From Methylacidiphilum sp. (GTDB lineage Bacteria; Verrucomicrobiota; Verrucomicrobiia; CAIQCK01): a stretch of DNA of 39,952 nt. Positions 1 to 8,697 of the stretch are shown here, piece by piece. Where the stretch lies: the NCBI GenBank assembly GCA_020718125.1, contig DYDC01000002.1, forward strand, positions 1 through 39,952, written 5' to 3'. How positions within the stretch are numbered: position 1 is the first letter of the stretch; every line of letters begins with the position of its first letter. The position numbers and the translations under genes are program-made. Under the pieces are notes generated by a model. That model had not been told where the DNA came from. It searched no databases and worked only from the letters and a program-made list of their open reading frames with translations.

Positions 1-115
1 TCTCGTCCGGCTGCGCGCCGGCGAGCTTGTCGGGGTCGTCGAAGAGGTCGCTGAGGATGACGATGAGGCCGCGTTTGCGGAACCGCTCGGCGAGGTCGTG
101 GAAGATGCGGCTGAG
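1..115 (-). pseudogene. Fragment of a DUF58-family protein, fused to moxR
   Basis: Read on the minus strand, these bases translate to LSRIFHDLAERFRKRG followed by LIVILSDLFDDPDKLAG. This is the part of DUF58 (von Willebrand-like) proteins in which a hydrophobic strand ends in SDL-DD. DUF58 genes usually lie directly after moxR, so gene content and order are as expected. Here, however, the DUF58 reading frame begins immediately after the ADEIN motif of MoxR, with no moxR 3' half, no stop and no DUF58 start. The fragment runs off the window edge. A deletion joining the two genes or an assembly misjoin would explain it. The family call rests on one short motif. Confidence 0.55.
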
Positions 116-541
116 GTTGATCTCGTCGGCGAGGAGCAGGTTCGTGAAAATCGGGCCGGGCAGGAACGTGAACTTGCGGCGGCCGGTCTCGGGATCCTCT
201 TGGGATGATGTCGGTGCCGGTGATGTCGCTCGGCATGAGGTCGGGCGTGAATTGGATGCGTTTGAAGCTGAGCGAGAGCACGCGGCTGAGCGAGTTCACC
301 AGCATCGTTTTGGCGAGGCCGGGGACGCCCACAAGCAGGCAGTGGCCGCGGGCAAAGAGCGTGATGAGCAGTTCCTCGATCACGTTGTCATGGCCGACGA
401 TGACCTTGGCCAGTTCGTCGCGGATGAGGTTGAAGGCTTGTTTGAGACGCTCGACGGCGGCAACGTCGTCGGCCGGAGGGGGCGCGGCAGTTTGGCTCTG
501 GCCCGTTCCAACTACGCGAACGGCTCGTTGGCGTCAATCAC
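116..541 (-). pseudogene. moxR: MoxR-family AAA ATPase, 5' part only, two frameshifts
   Basis: MoxR ATPases are chaperone-like AAA+ proteins that act with VWA/DUF58 partners. The translation shows FNLIRDELAKVIVGHDNVIE, then the P-loop region LLVGVPGLAKT, then FTPDLMPSDITGTDII and FLPGPIFTNLLLADEIN (Walker B), all typical of MoxR. Three frames are needed. A GTG at 541 overlaps the stop of the upstream gene (GTGA) and reads MIDANEPFA, then hits TAG near 514-516. Homology resumes one frame over. A surplus base near 202-204 shifts the frame again, between GTDII and QEDPETGRRKF. The protein then changes to DUF58 sequence after ADEIN at about 115/116. Either this is a pseudogene or the sequence is poor at this edge. 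Confidence 0.75.
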
Positions 542-1287
542 TTCGACTTCGACTTTGCAGGCTTGGCGGAACCGGCAGCGCGGATGGTGATGGTGACCTT
601 GGCGCCGGGTTTGGGACAGACCTTCTCGTTGACGTTGTAGATGTAGTCGTTCGTGCCGTTGGCCATCGCATTGTCCACGACGGTGTCGGGATGGTGCATC
701 GTGACGATGAGGTCGCCGAGCACGTCGCCCATGTAGCGGCCTTCCACGATGCGTGAGCCGGTGAACGCCCAGGTGTGCGGGCGCATCGGCTTCTTGATCT
801 GCTCGTCGAACAGCAGTTCCTCGGCGCGGACACGCTTGTTCTTCTTGGTCTTCGGGTCGAGGTAGTCCACGTAAACCTCCATGGGGTCGCCGACAGCGGG
901 CTTGTCAGAGCCGACGGCGTCCACGGGTTTGCCGGGATTCAGACCGAGGGTGAGCAGCGCGAGTTGGAAGTAGAACGGACGGACCGGCGCGACGAGGAGC
1001 GATTCGTAGGCCCGGCCGCGGGGTGAGGCAATGAGAACCTCGATGTTGCGTTCCCACGTCGCGATCTCGCCGGGCATGGTGATCTCACGCTTTTCGGGGT
1101 CAATGACCATCGGCGCGATGAGGACCTGGCCGCTGGGCAGCTTCATGATCTTCGGCGGCGTGCGGTCCTTGCCGAGATCGAAGTCGTCGGTCTTGAGGTA
1201 GCTCTCGAGGCTGGTGGGCGGCTGGTTGGTGTCTGCCGCGCAGGCGAGGCTGGCGGCAATGAGCAGGGCGGGGAGGATTCGCTTCAT
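538..1287 (-). CDS. YdjY-like secreted protein
   Basis: A 249-residue protein that begins MKRILPALLIAASLACA, a clear signal peptide, so it is probably periplasmic. The body (IMKLPSGQVLIAPMVIDPEKREITMPGEI, then ASPRGRAYESLLVAPVRP) resembles YdjY-domain proteins, whose biochemical role is unknown. It ends in a lysine/serine tail (KPAKSKSK). The open frame extends 50 codons further upstream, but that extension is arginine/proline-rich shadow of the next gene, and ATG at 1287 is followed at once by the signal peptide. It lies 2 bases after the stop of the prenyltransferase-repeat gene, and its own stop overlaps the GTG of moxR. The three therefore form a tight operon, probably serving an envelope process. 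Confidence 0.75.
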   Translation of the reverse strand: MKRILPALLIAASLACAADTNQPPTSLESYLKTDDFDLGKDRTPPKIMKLPSGQVLIAPMVIDPEKREITMPGEIATWERNIEVLIASPRGRAYESLLVAPVRPFYFQLALLTLGLNPGKPVDAVGSDKPAVGDPMEVYVDYLDPKTKKNKRVRAEELLFDEQIKKPMRPHTWAFTGSRIVEGRYMGDVLGDLIVTMHHPDTVVDNAMANGTNDYIYNVNEKVCPKPGAKVTITIRAAGSAKPAKSKSK

Positions 1288-1289
1288 GG

Positions 1290-2423
1290 TTATTTGCCGC
1301 GGGCAGCTTCGAGTGCGAGGACGGCGTAACAGGTGACGAGGACGGGGTCGGATTCCTGCCAGCGACCGGCTTCGTTGAGCCAGTGGTTGCCTTCCTTCTG
1401 GAAGTTCAGGAGCGCGCGGATGAACTCGGTGCGCCAATCATGGGTGACTCCCTTCTCGTCGGTGATGGTGGCTTCGCCAAAGGCGTCGAGGGCCTTGGCC
1501 ATCGCGTGCAGGTAGTAGTAGTGGCCTTCCCTGCCCATGCCGGGATTCTCGCTGAACGTCCAGTTGCGGCGGGCCCAGTCGAGGGCGGCCTGCGTGCGCG
1601 GGTCGTCCTTCTTGAGTCCGGCGTAGAGGAGGCTCTTGAAACCGGCGTAGGTCATCGAACCGTAGGACCGGAAGCTGACGCTGGCGTTGACGTTGGTGGT
1701 CACGGGGCCGCGCGTTTCGGTGGGGCCGTAAACAAAACCGCCACGGTCTTCGGCCGCCGTTGAGGCGTTGGTGTTGGCCGACGGCAGGTTCTGGCAGCGG
1801 GCGAGAAAGGCGAGGGCCTTGTCCCAATGCAACCGCGACTGCGTCTGCTCGGTCTCGCTGGCTTTGATGGCCTTGATCTGCTCGCTGACGTGCAGCGCCT
1901 CCAGCGCGAACGCGGTGTTGGACAAATCGGGGCGCTTGTTGCGCCCATACCCGATGCCGCCGTAGCGCGGGTCGTCCTTGCCGACGTCCTCGCTCTCGTC
2001 GAACTGCGAGTTCAACAGGAACGTCCGGGCCTTGGCAATGACGTCGCGATGTTCGGGCTTGTTGAGCGTGGCCAGCGTGGTCAGGCAGATGGCGGTCGAG
2101 TAGTTGGGGTAGGGGTCGGCGGGCGGGCCGCCGTAGATGGTGCCGTCGGGCTTGGCGCAGGTGAGGATGAACTTCGTGCCCGCTGCGATGCGCCTCCCGG
2201 CGTCGGGCGTGAGGCCACCGGGCGTCTGCGCGAACGCGAGCACGGCCAGGCCGGTGATGGCCGGATGCTTGTGCCAGGAACCGTCCTGTTCCTGCTGCTT
2301 GGCGAGGTAATCAAGGCCGTTGGCAATGGCGCGGTCGGCTTCCTGCTGGGTAGAGATGTCCACTGCCAATGCTGTGGCGATGGTGACGGCACAGGTCAAG
2401 GTGGCAACCAAGTGATTCTTCAT
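1290..2423 (-). CDS. Secreted prenyltransferase/squalene-oxidase-repeat protein
   Basis: A 377-residue protein with an N-terminal signal peptide (MKNHLVATLTCAVTIATALA). It then has alpha/alpha-barrel repeats of the squalene-cyclase/prenyltransferase fold: AIANGLDYLAKQQEQDGSW, AITGLAVLAFAQ, STAICLTTLATLN, and a last one near VLVTCYAVLALEAARG. The fold is shared with terpene cyclases, but secreted single-domain versions like this one, common in Planctomycetes and Verrucomicrobia, have no established enzymatic role. I do not see the DXDD acid motif of squalene-hopene cyclases. It is the first gene of a run with the YdjY-like protein and moxR, and 83 bases separate it from the protease gene upstream. 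Confidence 0.8.
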   Translation of the reverse strand: MKNHLVATLTCAVTIATALAVDISTQQEADRAIANGLDYLAKQQEQDGSWHKHPAITGLAVLAFAQTPGGLTPDAGRRIAAGTKFILTCAKPDGTIYGGPPADPYPNYSTAICLTTLATLNKPEHRDVIAKARTFLLNSQFDESEDVGKDDPRYGGIGYGRNKRPDLSNTAFALEALHVSEQIKAIKASETEQTQSRLHWDKALAFLARCQNLPSANTNASTAAEDRGGFVYGPTETRGPVTTNVNASVSFRSYGSMTYAGFKSLLYAGLKKDDPRTQAALDWARRNWTFSENPGMGREGHYYYLHAMAKALDAFGEATITDEKGVTHDWRTEFIRALLNFQKEGNHWLNEAGRWQESDPVLVTCYAVLALEAARGK

Positions 2424-2506
2424 GATGATGGTTTTTCCACCTGCTTTAGTTGCGTTTCACGGGGCAAAAGTTGTCCGTGCAGAAGACGGCAGGGATTGGT
2501 TCCTCT

Positions 2507-4699
2507 TCAACGCGTCTCTGGCGCCGCCGGCGAAGCGGTGTTTGCGATCTTCGCGCCGCTGGTATTGCCTCCTGCCACAACGATGTCATTAAGGATGGAC
2601 AGCGCCTCTTGAAGCGTGGGGTCCAGAGAGGGTTTCTTCGGATCGTCCTCGTCATCCTCATCGGTGTCGCTGCTGTCATCCCGGGGGACCTTGGCGGCGG
2701 CAGTGGGCTTCGTCGTCGCAGCGGCAGTGGAGGCGGTTGGCGGCAAGGGATGCAGCACTATCTCGGTAAGTTTCGGTTCCGGCATGTTGCGCGACTTGCG
2801 CTCCTTCTTGCGGCTGTCGGTCCGGTTCTCGTCGGCTTTCTTCTCCTGTTGGCGCTTGGCGAGGTTCAGCGAGACGTAACCTTCTTTGATCTGTTGTGCG
2901 ACGCGGGCGATGTCGTCCTGGATGTAGGCGAAGTCACGGTCCTTTTGCAGCCGCTCCGTGGAGCGGCGGCGCAGCTCGGCCAGTTCCTGATGCCGGACGG
3001 GGTCGCGGGAGTAAACGGCTGCCGACACCTCGTCGTAGGGCATGGCGTTGTCGAGCGCCGACTCGCCGATTTCGCGGGAGTCGTAGATTGAAGGCAGGAT
3101 GATGTCCGGGATGACGCCGCGGTGCTGCGTGGAGCCGCCGGCGATGCGGTAAAACTTCTGCGTCGTGAGCTTGAGCGCCCCGGCCTTGGCGTCGCCGAAG
3201 GCCCAGTTGGCCATCGGCAGCATGGTTTGCACGGTGCCTTTGCCGAAGGTCTTCTTGTCGCCGACGACCATCGCGCGGCCGTAGTCCTGCATGGCTGCGG
3301 CAAAAATCTCGGAAGCCGAAGCGCTGAGGTGGCTGGTGAGCACCAGCAGCGGCCCGTCGTAGGCGACTTTCGGATCCTCGTCATCGAGAATCTGGATGCG
3401 ACCGCGGAAGTCCTTCACCTGGACGACAGGTCCTTGCTTGATGAAGAGGCCGGCCAACGCGACGGCCTCGTCGAGGAGGCCGCCGCCGTTGCGGCGCAGG
3501 TCGAGGACGATGCCATCCACGCGCTGTGCCTGGAGTTTCTCGATCAACATCGCGACGTGGCGCGTGGTGCTGACGGCGTTCGTGTCCGCGTTGCGGTCGC
3601 GATCGGTGTCGGCATAGAACGAGGGCACCTCGATGACGCCAAGCTTGCGGACGGGACCGGCCCCGTTGCTCCCATGCTCGATGACCTTGGCCTTCGCCTC
3701 CTGCTCCGTGAGTTTGATCTCCTCGCGGATGAGGGTGACGACCTTGCGGACGGAGGAATCGGGCGCGCTGGCGGGAATGACGGTGAGCCGGACTTTGGTG
3801 CCCTTGGCGCCCCGGATTTGCTCGACGACCTTGTTGAGCTTCATGTCCACGACATCCACTGGCTCGTCTTCGCCTTGCGCGACGGCGACAACGCGGTCGT
3901 CCACCTTGAGCTGGCGGCTCATGTCAGCCGGACCGCCTGGCACGAGGCTGACGATCTTGGTGTAGCCGTCCTCGGACTTGAGCACCGCGCCGATGCCGAA
4001 GAGCGAGAGCTTCATGGTGATCTCGAAATTCTTCAGTTCCGATTTGCCGAGGTAGTCGGAGTGCGGGTCATAGGCGTGGCAGAGCGAGTTGATGTAGGCT
4101 TCCCCGACATCGTCGGCGTCCATTTCGCGGATGGAGCGCAGCATCCGGTCGTAACGCCGCGTGATCAAGCGGATGGCCTCCTCGGGCTTGGTCTTGTTGA
4201 GGTGTTCCTGGAGCAGCTCGTGTTTTACGCGCAGGCGCCAGAGTTCCCTGGCGGCGGCCTCATCGGCGGGCCAGACCGCCTTGGTGCGGTCAATCTGGAT
4301 TTTCTCGTCGTTGCTGAAGTCGGGGGGTTGTTTGAGGAATTCCTTGGCCCAGCCGACGGCCTGCTCGACGCGCTGCTCGTAGCGCTCGAAGATCTCGAAC
4401 GCCGGGCTGGCGTCGTCGGCCAGTGTCCGGCTGGTCAGCATCGCACGGTAACGCTCGAACTCCTGGAGGTCGCTTTGCCGGAAAAACATCCGTGTATAGT
4501 CCAACGCCTCGATGTATTTCCGGAGAAACCTGGCCGCAAGGGCGTCGTCGAGTTTGTGGTGGTTGTAGTGGGCCTGCTCGAACAGTTTCGCGGTGAGGTG
4601 GGCGATGCGGCCGGCGTCAGGGGTCGGCTTGGGCGCGGCAAAGGCCTGCGCCGCGACAAAAACGGCTGTCAGCAAGAATCCAGATAGTCTCAACGTCAT
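2507..4699 (-). CDS. prc: Tail-specific (C-terminal processing) protease with PDZ domain
   Basis: A 730-residue periplasmic serine protease of family S41 that degrades or trims envelope proteins from their C termini. The signal peptide is MTLRLSGFLLTAVFVAAQAFA. A helical N-terminal domain with LDYTRMFF and the YDPHSDYL motif is followed by a PDZ domain (about 235-320; VPGGPADMSRQLKVDDRVV) and the peptidase core (GIVLDLRRNGGGLLDEA). The catalytic Ser lies in HLSASASEIF (about residue 461) and the Lys in KTFGKGTVQ (about 487). The C-terminal extension (DUF3340-like) ends in an acidic, low-complexity tail. The long size is that of E. coli Prc rather than the short CtpA type. ATG at 4699 is chosen because the signal peptide follows it; 39 upstream codons lack coding character. 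Confidence 0.92.
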   Translation of the reverse strand: MTLRLSGFLLTAVFVAAQAFAAPKPTPDAGRIAHLTAKLFEQAHYNHHKLDDALAARFLRKYIEALDYTRMFFRQSDLQEFERYRAMLTSRTLADDASPAFEIFERYEQRVEQAVGWAKEFLKQPPDFSNDEKIQIDRTKAVWPADEAAARELWRLRVKHELLQEHLNKTKPEEAIRLITRRYDRMLRSIREMDADDVGEAYINSLCHAYDPHSDYLGKSELKNFEITMKLSLFGIGAVLKSEDGYTKIVSLVPGGPADMSRQLKVDDRVVAVAQGEDEPVDVVDMKLNKVVEQIRGAKGTKVRLTVIPASAPDSSVRKVVTLIREEIKLTEQEAKAKVIEHGSNGAGPVRKLGVIEVPSFYADTDRDRNADTNAVSTTRHVAMLIEKLQAQRVDGIVLDLRRNGGGLLDEAVALAGLFIKQGPVVQVKDFRGRIQILDDEDPKVAYDGPLLVLTSHLSASASEIFAAAMQDYGRAMVVGDKKTFGKGTVQTMLPMANWAFGDAKAGALKLTTQKFYRIAGGSTQHRGVIPDIILPSIYDSREIGESALDNAMPYDEVSAAVYSRDPVRHQELAELRRRSTERLQKDRDFAYIQDDIARVAQQIKEGYVSLNLAKRQQEKKADENRTDSRKKERKSRNMPEPKLTEIVLHPLPPTASTAAATTKPTAAAKVPRDDSSDTDEDDEDDPKKPSLDPTLQEALSILNDIVVAGGNTSGAKIANTASPAAPETR

Positions 4700-5253
4700 G
4701 GTGTGATTCTTGCGTATCCCAGCCATTCCCGCAAGCCGAAGAATGGCACCGAGCGGGCAGGGGCAGGGCATCTGGACAGGCTGCCTCGCGACTGATGACT
4801 CTCTACGCGTGGACACGCTCCTTCCCCCTCCTCATCGGGCGAAGGTTGGTTCCATCCCGATCTTGGGCTGATCGGGTGGTGATGGCGGCTTGTTACTACT
4901 TCCGGGTCGTGCCGGCGGCCTTGCGACTGAGGCAAACCTTGCCAGAAGCGACCAGCACCAGGATGGCTGCCAGACAGGCACCTTGTTCATACGTCAGCAT
5001 GCCGTCAAGGACTCCACGCGCGATGCCCGCCAGCGCCACCCCAACTACGACGTCCATTACTCGGTTCATAGAGCCACTGGACAGCAGCTATGAGGTCATG
5101 CATCAATCCAATTCACAACAGCATGGCGTTGCGGAAACAGGTGACAGAAATCTCCGGCTGGCGCGTCCGTTGCGCCGTTTTTGTCCGGCCCGTGTTCAAT
5201 TCTGTGCGAACCGAGGCTCGACGCCGTTGCCGCGCAGTGCTACGGATAATGCC
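4700..5253. other. Intergenic region between divergent prc and ispH
   Basis: This 554-base stretch separates two divergently transcribed genes and should hold both promoters. I see no convincing sigma-70 pair on either strand, no tRNA and no recognisable RNA. Long open frames here have no coding character. The only candidate gene is a 57-codon minus-strand frame with two hydrophobic stretches, listed separately. Bases about 4822-4850 contain a C-rich and G-rich pair (ccttccccctcctc and gggcgaagg) that looks like a degenerate inverted repeat. Confidence 0.5.
4896..5069 (-). CDS. Possible small two-helix membrane protein (57 aa)
   Basis: An ATG at 5069 opens a 57-codon frame ending with TAG at 4896-4898. 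The product, MNRVMDVVVGVALAGIARG then GACLAAILVLVASGKV, has two hydrophobic stretches separated by a short polar turn and ends in a basic tail (SRKAAGTTRK). This is the pattern of a small membrane protein. I recognise no family. There is no clear ribosome-binding site before the ATG (GTCCAGTGGCTCT), and hydrophobic frames can arise by chance in GC-rich DNA, so this is weak. Confidence 0.25.
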   Translation of the reverse strand: MNRVMDVVVGVALAGIARGVLDGMLTYEQGACLAAILVLVASGKVCLSRKAAGTTRK

Positions 5254-6483
5254 ATGAGCGAACCCCAAACCGTGGCTGCGCCGAAGAAGGTCAACCTGCG
5301 CCGTCCCGAAGTCATGGAGCAGGTCCAGGCGCAGGTGGAGCAACACTACCGCAGCATCGTCGTCGAGAAACTGCGCGCTTCCGGCAACGTCCTTTTCGCC
5401 GGTGGCCTGACCGTCCGGCTGGCGAAGCAGTTCGGTTTCTGCTACGGCGTCGAGCGGGCCATTGACCTCGCCTACGCCGCCCGCAAGGTTTTCAAGGACA
5501 AGAAGCTCTACATCCTCGGCGAGATCATCCACAACCCCGAGGTCAACGAGCAGGTTCGCCGCATGGGCATCAAGACGCTCACCGGGGAGCGCCCCGAAGC
5601 TTCGCTCGACGACGTGACAGCCAGCGACGCGGTCATCATCCCGGCCTTCGGCGCCGAGGTCAGCACGATGGACCGCCTGAAAGCCATCGGCTGCCGGCTT
5701 GTGGACACTACTTGCGGCGACGTGCTGAGCGTGTGGAAACGCGTCACACAATACGCCTCCGACCAGATCACCTCCATCATCCACGGCAAGGCATGGCACG
5801 AGGAAACGAAGGCGACCAGTTCCCGCGCGCTCGCCAAAGGCCCCGGTCTCTACCTCGTGGTCTATAATCTCGAAGAGACCGACTACGTCTGCGACTACAT
5901 CCGCCGCGCCGGCAGCAAGGCGGAATTCCTCAAGAAGTTCGAGGGCGCGCACTCACCCGGATTTGATCCGGACCGCGACCTCCAGTGCATCGGACTCGCC
6001 AACCAGACCACGATGCTGCGCAGCGAGACGGAGGAGGTCCAGCGCCGCCTGCGCCAGGCCATGCGCGACCGCTACGGCGACGCCGAGTTGCCTCGGCGCT
6101 ACCAGTTCTTCGATACGATCTGCGGCGCCACACAGGAAAGGCAGGATGCCCTCGATGACCTGCTCCAGCAGCCGCTCGACCTGATGATCGTCGTCGGCGG
6201 CTACAACAGCAGCAACACCTCGCACTTGGTCGAGATGAGCGAGAAACGATGCCCCACCTATTTCATCAAGGCCGCCAGCAAGATCATTTCGGACACCCGG
6301 ATCCAGCACTTCGACCTCCACAAACAAGGGGAGATTGAAACTGCCGACTGGCTTCCCATGGGGCGTCCCGTCTCCATTGGCGTCACTGCCGGCGCCTCCT
6401 GTCCGAACAACCTCATCGAGGAAACCATCCGCCGCCTCTTCGAGTTGCGCGGCGTCACACTGGAGAATCTGCTGGAGTCGTAA
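5254..6483 (+). CDS. ispH: 4-hydroxy-3-methylbut-2-enyl diphosphate reductase
   Basis: IspH (LytB) is the last enzyme of the MEP isoprenoid pathway. It uses an iron-sulfur cluster to convert HMBPP into IPP and DMAPP in the cytoplasm. The three cluster cysteines are visible at about residue 63 (FGFCYGVERA), 154 (VDTTCGDVL) and 383 (GASCPNNLIEE); substrate-binding motifs LGEIIHNPEVN and GGYNSSNTSHL are intact. At 409 residues it is the long form, with an N-terminal extension of about 45 residues and an insertion in the middle (DYVCDYIRR...FEGAHSPGFDPDRDL). ATG at 5254 is preferred because conserved sequence starts soon after. Its 3' end faces hldE2 with only 9 bases between stops. Confidence 0.95.
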   Translation: MSEPQTVAAPKKVNLRRPEVMEQVQAQVEQHYRSIVVEKLRASGNVLFAGGLTVRLAKQFGFCYGVERAIDLAYAARKVFKDKKLYILGEIIHNPEVNEQVRRMGIKTLTGERPEASLDDVTASDAVIIPAFGAEVSTMDRLKAIGCRLVDTTCGDVLSVWKRVTQYASDQITSIIHGKAWHEETKATSSRALAKGPGLYLVVYNLEETDYVCDYIRRAGSKAEFLKKFEGAHSPGFDPDRDLQCIGLANQTTMLRSETEEVQRRLRQAMRDRYGDAELPRRYQFFDTICGATQERQDALDDLLQQPLDLMIVVGGYNSSNTSHLVEMSEKRCPTYFIKAASKIISDTRIQHFDLHKQGEIETADWLPMGRPVSIGVTAGASCPNNLIEETIRRLFELRGVTLENLLES

Positions 6484-6492
6484 ACCGGAGCT

Positions 6493-6975
6493 TCAGCCGG
6501 CCCGCTTGATTCTCTCGACGATGGAACTGGTCGAGTAGCCCGTCTTGAACTTCACCAGGCGGATTTTCGCGCCACGTGCCGCCAGCGCCTGCCGCTCGTC
6601 CACGTCCAACGTGGCCAGCGTGTAGTCGCCTCCCTTGACATAAACATCCGGCGCCAATGCGCGCATCACCGGCGTTGCCCGCGCGGTGTTGAAGATCACC
6701 ACGTAGTCCACAGCCGCCAATCCGGCCAGCAGTTCTGCGCGCGCCCGTTGCGACATGATGGGCCGTCCCGCGCCCTTGAGCGCTCGCACACTCCGGTCGC
6801 CATTGAGCGCCACCACCAGCACGTCGCCGAAACTCCTGGCCGTCTCCAGATACTCCACGTGGCCGGGGTGCAACAGGTCGAAGCAACCATTGGTCAGCAC
6901 GACCCGCTGGCCCTTGCGCCGCAGCTTGCGGCGGATGGTTGTGAGATTGGCGAGGGTCTGAATCTTGGCGCGCAT
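6493..6975 (-). CDS. hldE2: D-glycero-beta-D-manno-heptose 1-phosphate adenylyltransferase
   Basis: A 160-residue nucleotidyltransferase that activates heptose 1-phosphate with ATP to ADP-heptose for lipopolysaccharide core synthesis in the cytoplasm. It equals domain II of the bifunctional HldE/RfaE and is encoded here alone. The family signature is plain: VLTNGCFDLLHPGHVEYL, with the HxGH motif at residues 36-39, then VALNGDRSVRALKG, and VYVKGGDYT before the C-terminal KTGYSTSSIVERI that closes the active site. It is convergent with ispH and stands alone, 66 bases past the end of the cobalamin import operon. Its presence supports a Gram-negative cell with heptose-containing LPS. Confidence 0.92.
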   Translation of the reverse strand: MRAKIQTLANLTTIRRKLRRKGQRVVLTNGCFDLLHPGHVEYLETARSFGDVLVVALNGDRSVRALKGAGRPIMSQRARAELLAGLAAVDYVVIFNTARATPVMRALAPDVYVKGGDYTLATLDVDERQALAARGAKIRLVKFKTGYSTSSIVERIKRAG

Positions 6976-7041
6976 CAGTGGCGTGCTTTATGGGACAAGA
7001 GGGGCCGTTTCGTCAAGGCGGCTGCGGCGCGGCGGGCGGCG

Positions 7042-7620
7042 CTAGACAGCCTTCTTCTGCGCAGGCCGTTCCCAAGGCGCTTCTTTCTCACCCCGGCGCT
7101 TGCCGGTCCAGCGAGCCAGCACAAACAGCGCATCGCCGAGACGGTTCAGGTATTTCACCACGGTCTGTTCGCCCGGATGCGGTTCCTCGCGCGCGAGTCG
7201 CACGCAGAGCCGCTCAGCCCGCCGGCAGATCGTCCTTGCCAGGTGCAACAGCGACGGCGCCTTGCCGCCGTCGGGCAGGATGAACTCCTCCAGCGGATTC
7301 AATTCCGTCTCGCAGCGGTCCATCAGTTCCTCCAGCCGTGTCACCTCCGCATCGCCGACGGCTGGCATCCCGTCCATCCGGTCGGCGGGCGCAATACACA
7401 GGACGGAGCCGACGCTGAACAGCTCGTTCTGGAAGGCGCGCAGGATCGTCTCCAACTCCGGGTCGTCGTTGAACGCCCGCGCCACGCCGAGCGCGGAGTT
7501 CAACTCGTCCACCGTGCCGTAGCACTCGACACGCAGGGAGTCTTTGGGCACGCGCTGGCCACCTGCCAGCCCCGTCACGCCCTGGTCGCCCGTCCGTGTA
7601 TAGACTTTTGTGATTCGCAT
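7042..7620 (-). CDS. pduO: PduO-type ATP:cob(I)alamin adenosyltransferase
   Basis: A 192-residue four-helix-bundle enzyme that transfers the adenosyl group of ATP to cob(I)alamin in the cytoplasm. The N-terminal KVYTRTGDQGVTGLAGGQRV is the ATP-binding signature. VECYGTVDELNSALG, FILPDGGKAPSLLHLARTICRRAER and VVKYLNRLGDALFVLAR follow as expected, the last two lining the corrinoid site. It is the last gene of the minus-strand operon, after btuC, with a strong Shine-Dalgarno (AGGAGG, about 7625-7630). A second, unrelated adenosyltransferase (btuR, 23635-24159) sits in the synthesis operon, so import and synthesis each carry their own enzyme. Confidence 0.93.
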   Translation of the reverse strand: MRITKVYTRTGDQGVTGLAGGQRVPKDSLRVECYGTVDELNSALGVARAFNDDPELETILRAFQNELFSVGSVLCIAPADRMDGMPAVGDAEVTRLEELMDRCETELNPLEEFILPDGGKAPSLLHLARTICRRAERLCVRLAREEPHPGEQTVVKYLNRLGDALFVLARWTGKRRGEKEAPWERPAQKKAV

Positions 7621-7632
7621 CGTGTGGTCCTC

Positions 7633-8697
7633 CTATCGAAAACTCTGCCGCTTTTCCCTTCTCAAGAGCCAGATGAAGAAAGGCCCGCCGAGCAGCGCCG
7701 TCAAGACGCCCACGGGAAGTTCGAGCGGCGCCATCACCGTCCGGCAGACAGTGTCGCAGATGATCAGGAACCCCGCCCCGCCCAGCAGCGAGCAGGGCAT
7801 CACCAGCCGATGGTCCGCGCCGAACATCATCCGGACCGCGTGCGGCACGATGATGCCGATAAACCCGATTGGCCCGCTGAGCGAGATCACCGCTGCCGTC
7901 ACGATGGACGCGCCGAGAAACACGAGCTGTTTCACGCGGCGCACACTGACGCCGCGGCTGTGGGCGAGCGCCTCGCCGGTCGCCAGCAGGTTCAACGGCC
8001 GTGCCAGCGCCAGCAGCAGCGCGCTGCCGATGGCGAAGAAAATCGCCGCCCGCCACACGGGTCCGAATCCAGTCACGTCGAGGCTGCCCACCGTCCAGCG
8101 CATGATCTGGAAGGCATCCACGAAATCCGCGCGCCAGTAGAGCAGGAACAGGATGATCGCCGAGATGAAGTAGCTGATGATCACGCCCGCCAGCACCATC
8201 GTGGTTGTCGGCAACTGCCCGCGACCGCTCGCGACGAAATACACCAGCCCCACGCTCAACAGGCAGCCCGCAAACGCCGCCGCCGGCAGCGGGGAGACGC
8301 CGAGCGTGTAGAGCAGCGTGCCGATTGCGCTGACCTCGACGCCGCTGCGGATGGCGACGACAGCGCCGAGCGAGCCGCCAGCGGCAATGCCGAGCGTGTA
8401 GGGGTCGGCCAGCGGATTGCGCAGCATCGCCTGGAAGCCCGCGCCCGCCAGCGCCAGCGCCGCGCCGGTCATGGCCGCGAGCACGATCCGCGGCAGCCGC
8501 GCCGTCATCAGGATGAGCATGTCATTGTTGCCAGCCGGCCCGAACAACGCCGTGTGCATGTCAATCGTCGTCGGCCCGATGAACGGGCAGATGGCCGCCG
8601 CGATCACGAAGAACAGCGCCGACAGCGCGAGCGGCATCGCCAGCCGGCGTCCAGTGCTCGCCAGCGGCGCTTCGTCGGATGGGCGTGGCGCGGTCAT
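7633..8697 (-). CDS. btuC: Cobalamin ABC transporter permease (BtuC type)
   Basis: A 354-residue inner-membrane permease of the FecCD/BtuC family with about ten hydrophobic segments. Family motifs include LPRIVLAAMTGAALALAGAGFQAMLRNPLADPYTLGI near the N terminus and the cytoplasmic coupling region GPIGFIGIIVPHAVRMMFGADHR near residue 280. The substrate cannot be told from the permease alone, since the family also carries iron siderophores and haem. The riboswitch, cobU and the two adenosyltransferases around it make cobalamin or cobinamide the likely cargo. Its start overlaps the stop of btuD by 4 bases (ATGA), and pduO follows after 12 bases. Confidence 0.9.
   Translation of the reverse strand: MTAPRPSDEAPLASTGRRLAMPLALSALFFVIAAAICPFIGPTTIDMHTALFGPAGNNDMLILMTARLPRIVLAAMTGAALALAGAGFQAMLRNPLADPYTLGIAAGGSLGAVVAIRSGVEVSAIGTLLYTLGVSPLPAAAFAGCLLSVGLVYFVASGRGQLPTTTMVLAGVIISYFISAIILFLLYWRADFVDAFQIMRWTVGSLDVTGFGPVWRAAIFFAIGSALLLALARPLNLLATGEALAHSRGVSVRRVKQLVFLGASIVTAAVISLSGPIGFIGIIVPHAVRMMFGADHRLVMPCSLLGGAGFLIICDTVCRTVMAPLELPVGVLTALLGGPFFIWLLRREKRQSFR

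Noticed and set aside
3122..4687. Long plus-strand open frame of 521 codons opposite the protease gene.
   Set aside because: It is antisense to a clear S41 protease; its translation is a mirror of that gene with no domain of its own.
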